The notes under the pieces: model-generated
Told to the model about the DNA's origin: nothing
The model's database searches: none
The model's input: the letters and a program-made list of their open reading frames with translations, nothing else
Part shown: positions 1 to 11,239 of the stretch, one piece after another
Layout: each line of letters opens with the position of its first letter
How positions within the stretch are numbered: the first letter of the stretch is position 1
Position numbers and translations under genes: made by a program
DNA from: Cyanoderma ruficeps
Lineage: Eukaryota > Chordata > Aves > Passeriformes > Timaliidae
Direction: 5' to 3'
Length of the DNA: 64,000 nucleotides
Assembly: GCA_008694505.1 (NCBI GenBank)
Contig: VZDJ01007747.1
Coordinates: 3,127,390-3,191,389, forward strand

Positions 1-3000
1 AATTCGATGCATAAAGCAGTTATTTGCACATCAGTATACAGAGGGGTTAACTGGCAGCTACCATGGAAGGAAGGGAAGTTAGTGGGCTTGTGTGACAGGT
101 TCTTCCTTCTCCACTGTTAACTTTCTCACCATTGCCTCACTTTATAGCTCCAGTATACAGTCCACTTCCATGTCTGCTGTTTTCTTCCCGCTAAATAAGA
201 AAACAAAATCTTGCCCACAGTAAAATGTTTATTCTTTGCACTAAAAAATACAAAGGTTGTTTTCAGCAGGCTTGAAGGAGGCACGGGTGGTGAGGATAAG
301 AGCAGGATTTCATAAAATCTGGCAGAAGTTGAAAAGGTGGGACATCTTACGATGTGGTGTCCTGTGCTCTGTCCTTGCTGGTTTTATGCTTTATTGTTCC
401 AAAGATTTCCATGCTGCTTCTGTGGGAATCCTGGTGTCCAGCATGTGCTGAGCAAGCTCAGAGCCCTTGACATGGGAAAGTCCAGCTGAATTAGCTCAGC
501 TTAGTGATGGTGTTGGACCCTGTTGGCTTTAGGGTCTTGAGCAGACATGGGTCTGTTAGATCTCCCAGTCTTTCTGACTTGGAGCTACATTTCTAGTGGT
601 CCATTCCTATAGGTGTGGAAGTATGCTTGAGTAGAGATGGGCTTTAAACATGGCTCAGGGATTTCAGGGAAATAAGGTCCTCCCCAAAATAAAAAGAAAA
701 CAAACTCTTTTTGTAATTAAAAAAAAAAAATCTCACTTCCTCTTTAGGAATAAATTGAAATCTGTATATGGAATAAGGGTGAAATGAGAGAAACCCCAGA
801 GGCACAGAGATTGGTCACTTTGTAGAAGCACTGAATTTCTTAGTTAACTGCTTGCTTCTGTGGAGGAAAGAGTATTCACTCAGCTCTTCAGTAGGTACTC
901 AACCTACTACTGTCCATTAAAAATGATTAAAAAAGAATGTTGTTCCTATTGTAAAACATGTAAACACAGAATTGAAATCTGTCACAAGGGCACTTCAGTG
1001 ACCATAAGTGCTGCTGAGAGATGAAGCCTCATTTCAACCAGGATGGACTTGAACTAGGTATCTTTCTTTTCTCAGAGAATGTTGCAGAAATACTGTGTTA
1101 ATTATTTCATTGGAATGAACAAATTTTTTTTCAACTTTCTCTTTACTAAACTGGTTTTCTTTGATCTCTGCTAGAAAAATTGCTGTGTATTTAAAAACCT
1201 TGTAGAGAATTCTTTTTTTCCTTTGAAAATATATTTTATTCTTAAGATGTCCCTGTTTTTTGGCACAGGCAGAACGGAGAGCTGGATTGTCCTTTGTGTT
1301 CACGTTGTGCCTGTCCCTCACTCTGCTCTGTGACTAGCTGGACATTGAGGTGACAGGTGCTGCCCCAGCTGCTTTCACAGCCAGCTGTATTGGCAAACCT
1401 GAGTGCTGGCCTTCAGTAGCTTAGTTCTCTCAGGAGATTTGTTACCCTTTGAGTTGTCTCTTTGACCTATTGTATCTCTTACAGTCTCAGTTTTGGTATT
1501 TGCTATGGCTTTGGTCAGTGCATTACCTGAACCTCTCCGAAGGTTTAATGCGCTTATCCTCTTGGAGGTGGAAAGCAATTATCCCTGTCTCCGGCAGGAA
1601 TCTGCTCCAGAGCAGACAGTCAGGAGGAGATGTGAGCACTGCCATTCACAGCACCTGACTGCTGCTGGCTGTGGTGGGTGATGGGTGGGTGGCTGTTTGC
1701 AGGGATGCAGGGCATATTGCCTGCTATGGTCAAGGGTGCTGGGAGCTGCAGGCTGCCCTGGGCTGTGTGAATGAGCACAACCTTCCTGATTCTGCCTTGC
1801 AGAGAGGGCTGAAGATGCTTTGGGCCAGAATAATTGCCATGGGAACATTCAGTGTGTGCTGTTTCACCGGGGGTGGTGTTGGTAGGGAAACACACTCCTC
1901 CTCTCTCCCTCATCCCTGGTATTTGAGTTGTGCAGCAGGAATATTAGGAGGACTCTGACCAAGTAGAACTGCTCAGGTGACCACTGGCTGAAAGGATGAG
2001 TGATGCCTCCAGAGGAAGGTGATACAGCTTGTGCTATGACAGCAGATCTGGGAATGCCCCTGTGAGCTGATCTGGCATCCCTGAGAATGAAGGGGATTCC
2101 TGCCCCTTGTCTCCCCGCTGGCAAGCTCCTCAGCATCAGTTCAGCAAACTGTGCCTTGGGGATGTGCGTGGACAGCAAACAGTACCCTCAGAAGCTGAGA
2201 GCTCCTACATTTTGGTGGCTGTGTAGCAGGTATTGGACCTGTAGGAGAGAGGATAGAAGCCTGGACTTGCAGGCTTTCATGTAATTTTGGTGCAGAGGAC
2301 TGTATTGAAGTGTTTTGCCAAGGTGTTAACTACTGGGTTCTCTAACCTGGATCACTTCATGTTAAAAAGAGATCAGAACAACAGTCTGAACTTTGTAATT
2401 CCCAGAGGGGATAGAGGAACACCTGAGAGAAAATTAATTATTCAGCATCAGTAATGAGCATTTCTTGATGCTTCTGAGTGGACTTGTATAACTTCTTAAA
2501 CTGTTTTGCATGTCCCAAAACAGTGAAACTACATGGGGAAATTATCTGCATACTTGCTTTTGTAAGATAATTTCTGAAAAAAAACCCAGTCATTTTGGCT
2601 TATCCATTGTTGCTTTACTAATACTCAAAAGCAATTTTTTATTAAAATGTGTTGACAATGTGCTGTTCCTACTAGCAACCTCCACCCTCTTCCCTCACCA
2701 GAAATAGAAGGGATAAACTATCAACCCTCCTGCAAAGCCAATAGATCATTTTAAACTTTTTTTTTTCTCCCAAATGCTTGCTAAGCATTATGTCAGTTCC
2801 TTTTACTTTCTACTTGAATGAATTCAGTGGCAGCAAAGTAGTCATTATTGTCAACAGGAAGGCTTTATTGGTGGTGGTCAGTGAGGTCTTACAAGTCCAC
2901 TGGTAGTGAAAGCTGACAGCCTTGCCAAGTATGGATGTATCTGTGCCAAATTTCTTTTTAGAGTTCAGTTACATGCATAACAGAATTTGATCTCCATGTC

Positions 3001-6000
3001 TTTTAGGACAACTTTTAGGAACAGAGATCGTCGAGACCAAATTGCTTTTAGTTGGTAATTTAGGGAAGAAGGTGAGATTTCATCTCAGCCCTGCTAGCAG
3101 TTCATATTTTGATTGCACTGAGAAACTGTTGGGGTGCTAATGTTGGGTTTGACTGTGTGTGTGCTTGATAAAGGTGCTAGCTTTAAGCAGGGTCTTGAAG
3201 AAACTGCCTCCTTCAATGGCTTGCAGATGCCTTGACAGTAGTTGGAGGCCCTGATCTGCAGGACAGCACTGGCATTTTGTTTCTCCATACAGGCTGGTTG
3301 TCAGGCTGCAGGTGCTGGTTGCATGTTGCATTCCATGGAAGCTTCTTTTTCTTTCTTAGTGGTAAAGTGGTACTTGCCCACATGGTTACCCAAAAAAGTG
3401 GTTATGCAGCCAGCTCAGAAGTCTGCTGTTCTGTTGGTACAGTGTTGTTTCCAGTGAATTTTATGAGTGAGAATGGAAGCATTTTCCTGGCCTTCTTTGC
3501 ACTGAATAAACCCTTTTCAGTTAAATGGTGATTTTGGTGGGAATAGGAGTGCTTACCATTAAAGAAAATTAAATTGTTACTGGAGTTTTTAAGTTTCCAG
3601 GCACTTTGGTGTCAGGTTAATCCAACCACTTTCTTCCTATTAGTCAGGTATGATAGGAAGAGCAAATGACTGCCTCTTGTTTTGACGGGAAATTTTTATA
3701 AGGAAAAATTCAGTAGTTTTCTGGTTGTTTTAGTGGGTCTGGTTATCCAAGTGAGCTTTGGGTCTGTCTCCTTGGTGCTACAGCTGGTTCTGTGCCTGTG
3801 GGGAAAAAATGCAGCCAACCTGAAGAACTTTGTCAAAGGGCAATATCATTCCCTTGTAAACAGTGTGTTCAAGCAAATTACAGATGTGATGCAGAAAGTA
3901 CTGGATTAAATTCTCTAGTTGATGTTATGATTGCAGTTGTCCATCTGGCCTTAAAAACCTATGAATCTGTGATGCAGATTCAAGCATTTTGGCTCTTGCT
4001 ATAAAAGGGAATCATGATAACTTGGATCAGAATGAAGCCAACATAATAAAATATAAATCTGCAGTTAATATTAGTTTGCAAGTTCATTAAGTAGTGTATA
4101 CTTTCCTCCTCAGTGGGCTATAAATAATCGGTTCTGCTACAGCTTGCACTCTGATGCAACTTGTTTCCACTGATGGAAATATTTCAGAGTTCTTGCCTCT
4201 GTGTGTTTTGTCCCTACTCGATGTAGCTAATTAATTCAAGGCATCTGCTCCCTGATGACCTTGATTTCTTTCAAGAGTTTGATTTTTTCATTTGTTTTTA
4301 TTTTCTTGGGTTATTTTTGACTGTCAGTTGTTGGAGTACCTTGGATATATACTTTCTAGAGAAACGCTTGGCACAACAAAGAAAACTGCTGGAAAATGAA
4401 TGAACTGTAATAAAATCAGTGAAGATTTATGAAGCAGGAAAACTTTGACTCACTATGATGATGATGAAGATTCCTCTGCTGTCCATGTGTCTTGGTAGTG
4501 CTGTGACTCCTGGAAGTACTGGAGGAAGGATGGGGATGTATGCATTGTAAGGAGAAACCAGCTCTGTTCCTGATGATGCGTTGGCAGCTATGCCCCCTCC
4601 TTTGGGGAGAGGGGATAAAGCTTGGTGGAAGGTCTGTGATGCTATTCAGAAGACCTGATGAAGTGCAAAGCGCTGCTGTCACATCTTGTCCTGCGCCTTG
4701 ACCCCCACCCAGCAAAGCATTACACCTCGTGCTTAATTATCAGTGAGTGTTCCTGTGAGAGGTTTCTCACATGTTCTTCAAATGTAGCTCTTCCCACCAG
4801 CTGTGAATGTTGGGTCAGAGCTGGGGCTACCTTGACCACCCATGGAAGGGTTGGAGCTACCTTGTGTCCTGCAGTGTGAGTGCTAAGGGGGCCAGGAGCT
4901 GCAGGAGGAACCCGGAGAAGGATGCAGGAACGTGACTACAACTTCTTCCATAACGGTCTTCAGCTTCAGGCTACCAAAAATAACGTTCAGATTCCTCTTC
5001 AATTTGTAACAAGTTTATTAAAGAGGAGTTTTCCTTCCAGTTGTTAAAACCAAAACATTTTTATTTAAGTGTTGTGGTTTAGAAATGTGCTACTTTAGAA
5101 ATCATGTGATGTTTTGAAATATTTATGCAGGCTTTAAGGAAGGTTTCTCTACTCCAGTTTGTTTTGTGATGGAAGGGGATTTTTAGGGTCAAAGAGGATT
5201 TTCTTTCCCTCCTGTTTTAGGTATATTTCAGTGAAATAAAATGAGATTCTTATGGCTTTACATATGGCTTTATCATGATATAAATTCCATCAGCTTTTGC
5301 TATCCCAACCATTCTGCCTATTGTGAAGCTCTTAGTCAGGGTATGCTTTGGTAGAGGATGCTTTGTGGTAAACCTTGAATTGCAAATGGTGCTGCTGAAG
5401 AGCAGGATTATTCTAGTGTATGATTTATTGGAAATCAGCTCAAAGACCATGGCAACTCTGCAGAGTTCAGTTTCTGTATGCCTACAGAGACCTTGCCCTG
5501 GTGTAAGCAATGAAGGATTTCCTGGAAGATGTTTAGATATTGAAATGGCAGGAGGAAGTGTAGCTGATAGGATCAGAAGTACTCAGTGTTCTAGACTGTT
5601 GGTGGGGCATTTTTGATTTTTAGCTTGCTTTTTTTTCCTCCTCTTGATTTTGGAGTGAAGAAAAAAAGATGCTCCAGATGATCCTGCTCCAGCCCAGAGC
5701 CAGAGGAACCATTTCACTTCACTGGTGTAATCAAAACAATCCATGAATTGGTGGCTTCTACTTCAGGCATTGTAGCGTCATGACAGTCCTGTCCTGCCTT
5801 CACCTGGGCAAGGTACTGCTGCTACATGTTTTAGGTGGCTGTGCCATGTGGGGAGCTCTGCTGTGTTGTGGAGTGTTGAATGCCATCAGCCCTGGCATTC
5901 TGTGTGCTTCTCCCAGCCATGGTCCCTGTGTAGCCATGGTTAAGCTGATAAATGCCAGTTGTCTGACCACGACAAGGACATTTGAGTAAAAAGCTATATC

Positions 6001-9000
6001 CAGGCTCCCTGGCAGAGATTCCCAAGTGAAAAACCACTATTAATTCACCAGCTAGAGTTCAGGGCAAAGGTTTAGATCACGTCTGTTTTTACTCTAACTT
6101 GATTGCTCACCTGTAGTAACCGGCCTGTCTGAGAACAAGAGTGTATGCAAACTCCCCAGGCTATTATTCTGTACAAAAAAAAAAAAGGGGCTGTGGTATG
6201 ACTTTAGACTTAATCATCATTTATCCTACCCTGAAGGCATGGAAGTTAATGATGATATAGATCTGTGTGGTTTTGTGTTCCCCTTGACTGAGCATTAGAA
6301 ATAATTAGGGCTTGTGGGATGGATGCGCTGATGGTGGAGATGAGCAAAAAATGTTATATATTATCTTCCAAGTTTGCTGGCAAAGATACAGGTGCTAAGT
6401 GTGTGCTTATGGGGTCTGAGGTTTCTTGCTTTTTTGTTCAGATAAAGCTCGCTGGTGCTGAGGAGAAAGGAAGTGGGAATAAATGAGTTCAGTTATTTTG
6501 GAGCCTTTTAAGATTATGAGCGAAGCAGAGTTGCTAGTAATATCTGAAGAGATTTTTTTTTTTTGTTTTCCAGCAGGGTTAGCTCTGCAGTATCCCAGAT
6601 GCTCCTGAGTACAGCTCTGGGTTATGTCTGTGGAGCAAGCAGTGGTGGGGTGAGTCCAGGAGTTACCAGCTACACAGGAGCTGGCACTAGACCTGTTCAA
6701 GTATGGAAGCCTTGCACATGTAGCTGGAGGTGTTCCTGCATTACCTCCTTTGGTGTCCCGAGTGTTTGGATTGCTTGGTTATTAAACAGCCACGGCCAAA
6801 TACACGCTGGCAGTCACACAGATTGAATAGGGAAGAACTGGTTCTGTTCTTGTTTTCCTCTGTTCCAGGTATCTATTTTTCCTGCTGCTTGCTCACTGTT
6901 TCTTCTCTAGCCTGGCCAGCTGGCTTTTATTTTTTTTTTTAAACTATTTCAGCAAAAAAAAAATGTTCCTGTCAGGCTGGAAAGTGGTGGTAAAAGAGGT
7001 GGTGCTGAGCTTTTCTGGACTGGTGTAGTGGGACTGGTGTGTGCTCCAGTGACCTCTCTGGCAGTGCAGGACAGGAGGGATGCCTGAGAGAGCATCCTCA
7101 AAGCATGTGTAGCACTACGGGGAGCTTCTGCACCTGGGCTGTTGGAGAAGACACCCCCCTTGGAGTGGGGGATGCTGGGACCCGGTTTTGAGGCTGCACT
7201 GGGGTGGGGTAGTGACCTGGACAGGATGCAAGGATGGACATACTGAAAGTCACTGGGGAGGTTGCTGATGGGGAAGATGCAGACACCTTGTATCTTGACA
7301 GAGCAAGAGATAATTTGTGTTTATATTGCTGGAATTTTGGGGCTTCTCAAAGCAAAACATCTCTGTCCTTGGAGGTGGTTTAGGTTACTGGCTAAATTTA
7401 TTCATCAGAGCAGATTGATGCAGTGCAGTGATTCAAATGCTACTGTGTGAAAGCAGCCCTGAGCAGATGCTAATGGGGCAGTCTGTGCCTGCTGTGCCTT
7501 ACAGCCCCTCAGAGCTGTCTGAGCTGTGCTGGGAGCCCCTCTGGTCTCCACAGCAGCCCAGGCCCAGGGACAGCTTCCAGTCACTTGTCACTTTTGCCTT
7601 CCTGGCATGTGAGTTTTGCGTTACTGCATGATGCCTGTTGAAAGGTGTATTCCATTCTATTTATTTTGCTCTATGCAGAATGTGAGAGGATACGAGAGGA
7701 ATTGAGTCTTTTCTAGCTGGGGATTTAGTATTCATCTCTGCTAGCTGACTCACTAGTCAGAAAATTCCTACTGACTTGACTTAGAGTTGAATGGGCTGTA
7801 TTATCTTTTCATATGCAGAAAATTATTTTGAATTTGAAGTTAATAACAGCAATTTTAAAATTGTCATTGATAGAAAGATAATACAATATTTAGTTGTATC
7901 ATGTTCTTTTTATGATCTGATGTTCAAATAAAGCACTTTCTGCTTTTTCCTTAATTAGCATGTCATGAAGAAGCTTGTGACATCAAACACAGCATCTAAT
8001 TACATTCATTAGTAGCATCTCCAGGACAACTTTTAATTAAGTTGTACAATGTAGATCAATACTTGTTTTGCATCCATTGCAACTTAACGACAGGAATATA
8101 CTGTTCTGCACAGTTTAATTACAGTGATTGTAATAGAAGGAATTTGAGTAAACCTGCCATTTTAGCAACTTCACTGCTGTCTCTTGCTTTTAAAAATAGT
8201 ATACAGTTATAACCCGGGATGTGTTATTTACGCTTGTCGTATTTTGAAGAATATTTTAGGGTCATTTTTATCCTAAGAAAATGCAGCGTAGTTCAGGAGC
8301 ATTTGGATGGCATTGCTTGGCTTCAACTGAAGCAGGAGAAATTAATGAGCATTTTACCTTAAGACGTCATATAGGGAGCGACTGGGAATAAGACAGATAT
8401 GGTTGACATATCTAGTGGTAGATAAAAGCAATACTTTCATTTTGCATGGACTGGGGTGGAAAGCCACCTGATTGTATGTTTACTTACTGTGAATATAGTC
8501 CAGTGTAGTCTCTGAGTATTGCTTCCACCACATGTCCTGTAGTTTGGTAGCACTGACAGCTTCCAACCGTTTCCTCTTTTGGCAGGAGAAAGCAATCCAG
8601 AAATTAAAACCCTGAGCCACCAAATGTGTTTTGCTCAACATCACAAAAATATACTTGACCAGGCAGAATGTGCATGCCTTGTGATAGTGTCCTGCATTAA
8701 TACTTGCATTAATTGTGAAAATATCTGGATAGATAAATCACTTTTAAGATAAGTGTTTTCCAGATCTGACAACTGTGTTATATTTTTTTGTGTTTTGGCC
8801 TGGTTTTGTGTAGAAGGGACTACAGCAGTCAGCCTTCAGTGCAGTACAATGATAAAGACTAAATTGATTTAGAGAACTTTGGTTTTTTCAAACTAAATCA
8901 GTTGTTTAGTCTTCATTTGTTCTTAAATATTCCTTAATATTTTAAAGGAGCAAGCTTTGCAGTATAGTGTACTTTTGCATTTTCTTACTAGGCCTCTGTA

Positions 9001-10272
9001 AGTGGTGTAACCCTGAGGGTTATGATACGTGCCTTCTTCAAATTTATGCATGCAACCTGTTTGTTTTTCTTCTGTAGCAATCTTTAAGTACCTACATCAG
9101 TGCAATTCTAAAGGAAAGACCACAAAGCCTCAGCACCCATTTCAAGCTTGTTCTTGGTCTAGATAATCATGTGCTAGATAGTCTTGAAAATCCCCTTACC
9201 AAAACTTCCAGTGAGATTTTTAAAGAGCACACAGGGTGGAGGTCAGAAAGTGAGGACCCAGGGAAGTCACTTCCTTTTCCGAAAGGACACGAGTACAAAA
9301 AGTGAGGTCTTATGCAGACGGGTAAACAGAGAGAAGTGAGTGTTGTAATCTGATGAAGTGTGCTATTATTAAGGTAGATGAAAGTTGCTCCTAAATTGAG
9401 ATTTTGGATGATATTTGATGATTCAGAGACAATATTCTGCCTCGGAGATTCAGAGCCTTGTGTGCAGGAGGTGAAAGTTCAGCACCAGAAGCTGCTACAG
9501 TTTTTCTTAGCTGAGTTAAGTTTGTGTAGATTTAGTCACTTCTCACTTTTTATCCATTATTTCAGGTAATAAGAAAGGAAATAAAAAAGTTACAAACTTG
9601 GGAATAGTGTTTTTGACTGTTTAATGTAAATTGTTGGTTGCTTGTGTGACTTAAAACTACTCATGAATTTTTGTGTGTAGAAGCAAAAAGATCCCTTGCG
9701 TAGCTTATAATGAAGATGTCAAAGACTTGGAGAAAAATGTGGAAGAGGAAGAAAAGAATAGATTCCTGATGAGATTAATACTTGCGCATATAATACTTCA
9801 AAAATTAAATTCTTGTTTCAGTTTTGTCCTAAGGGCCTGATTATGCCACAAAATACATGCCATCTTAGAAGAAATGTGTGTATGAACTTGCATAGATGTT
9901 TGTGAGGGTATATTTATACCTGTATAATATATGTCTTCGTATACACATATACACACAGTGTGCATGATGTGCACAGAAGGTCCTAAGAATGTAAAGGATC
10001 TGTATTTTGCAGAAGTTCAGTGCATTTGCAGTTTGGTTGCTGTGACAGATCTCAAAGGAATAAGCTAATGCATACATAGAATTGTTTTCATTGTATGACC
10101 TCATTGTTAGAGGATTTATTGTATTGTTATTCCGCTTTACAGAAATCCAACTTCCCTTGTTAATTATAAACAATCTGTTTACCAGAGCCATCCATACCTT
10201 GAAATATCTGCTGAAGTTTGTAATCTGTCCATCCTCTTTAACAGTTTTGTTGTTTTTTTTTTTTATTTTCAG
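1..10272 (+). other. EPHA5: 3' part of EPHA5 intron 1 (no exon recognised)
   Basis: By position this is the end of the intron before exon 2. No GC-rich promoter, CpG island or signal-peptide exon is visible, so exon 1 must lie upstream of the window. I found no recognisable transposon in this stretch. It holds A- and T-runs (for example 720-730 and 6172-6186), an imperfect inverted repeat at 8855-8913, and an A+T-rich segment with several homeodomain-type TAAT/ATTA cores at about 7900-8160. The open frames here are short, overlap on both strands and lack any family signature. That it is intron 1 is inferred from exon order in Eph genes. Confidence 0.8.
8855..8913. repeat. Imperfect inverted repeat (hairpin-forming)
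   Basis: AAGACTAAATTGATTTAG (8855-8872) is followed after 20 bases by CTAAATCAGTTGTTTAGTCTT (8893-8913). The right arm is the reverse complement of the left apart from a central difference that adds three bases. The spacer is AGAACTTTGGTTTTTTCAAA. It could be a small palindromic transposon relic or a chance structure. No flanking duplication is evident. Confidence 0.7.
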
Positions 10273-10337
10273 TGAATTTACTGGACTCACGAACAGTAAT
10301 GGGGGATCTGGGATGGATAGCCTACCCAAAAAATGGG
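10273..10337 (+). CDS. EPHA5: EPHA5 exon 2 (start of the ephrin ligand-binding domain)
   Basis: This 65-bp internal exon encodes the first strand of the ephrin-binding domain of an EphA receptor, a membrane tyrosine kinase that binds GPI-anchored ephrin-A ligands during axon guidance and synapse formation. It starts with TG, the last two bases of a valine codon split with exon 1, then reads [21 protein letters not shown]. Eph receptors share the NLLDS...G.LGW pattern at this point, and 65 bp is the usual length for Eph exon 2. The acceptor is a long T-run ending in ATTTTCAG, and the donor is GTAAGT, a consensus site. A possible branch point lies in CTTTAAC at 10236-10242. The exon ends in phase 0, so it joins directly to the exon at 38790. 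The window contains no exon 1. The Eph family call is very secure. The EPHA5 paralogue call rests mainly on the next exon. Confidence 0.96.
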
Positions 10338-10925
10338 GTAAGTCTCTGATGTTGTTTGCTTTCTCTCTCACAGATTATACTAATCATTTCCATTCGGAAA
10401 GTAGACTACTGGGTTTAGAAACTCTCTAGAGTGATTTGTCAGCAATGGAGGAAAAAAAATAAATAAAACAACAAGCTGTGACTGAAGAAATGGAGCTGTA
10501 TGGCTAGGGGATTGATTTATTTATGCAGCAGAGCCAGCCACAAGTATTAGAAAAATAATCATGAGTCAGCCTCCTCGTTCCTCTCCCCTCACCAAGAAAA
10601 TCCATGAGGTTATTTGAATTTCTCTTAAATTATCAATTCTTGGATTTTTTCTTGAGCCTTTGCGGTAAATGCGGAACACAATTTTTTGGAAGTCAGCTTC
10701 TTAAAAACAAGATCTGGAAGATAACTGTTAGCTTTAAGTGCACAAGGCTGTTCACAAATACATCTCAGATTCGTGGTAAAGTTCTGGGACCTGATAACAC
10801 TGAAACAGATGCTGAGTTTTAAGCACCTTGAAGAGCCTCTGTCCCTTGCCATTACCTATATTAAGAACTTTCAGCCTCAAGAAGAGACAACTGAAATAAC
10901 AATGTTTGTGAGTAAAGGGAGGATG

Positions 10926-11239
10926 CCAAGAGGATGGAGCCAGGCTCTGCTCAGTGGAGCTGAGCAATAGGACAAGAGGCAGTGGGCAGAAACTGATGCA
11001 CAGGAGGCTTCACCTGAACATGAGGAAGAACTTTATTGTTGTGTGGGTGATCTTGGGTTATTATGTGGGTAACAGGTTGCCCAGAGAGGTTGTGGAGTCT
11101 CCCTCACTGGAGATATTCAAGAACTGTCTGGACACAATCCTGTGCCATGTGCTCTGGGATGGCCCTGCTTGAGGAGGGAGGTTGGACCAGATAAGCCCTC
11201 TGTGTTCCCTTCCAACCTGACCCATTTTTGTGATTATGT
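10926..11239 (+). mobile_element. CR1 LINE, 5'-truncated 3'-end fragment
   Basis: The segment matches the well-known 3' end of avian CR1 retroposons as I remember it. In order it has AGGATGGAGCCAGGCTCT, CACCTGAACATGAGGAAGAAC, TTGCCCAGAGAGGTTGTGGA, TGGAGATATTCAAGAACTG, and GGTTGGACCAGATAAGC followed by CCTTCCAACCTGA. It ends in a worn copy of the tail repeat (CATTTTTGTGATTATG). The region before TTGCCCAG is diverged. Only the end of the element is left, which is typical of 5'-truncated CR1 copies, and no reverse transcriptase sequence remains. It lies in the same orientation as EPHA5, about 590 bp after exon 2. CR1 inserts usually lack clear target duplications, and I see none. Confidence 0.93.

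Noticed and set aside
9865..10371. 168-codon open frame on the minus strand over exon 2
   Set aside because: It spans exon 2 and its pyrimidine tract (read as Lys/Asn-rich) and has no recognisable domain. It looks like a chance frame in A+T-rich sequence.
10954..11172. 72-codon open frame on the + strand
   Set aside because: It lies inside the CR1 3' fragment and is not an independent gene.
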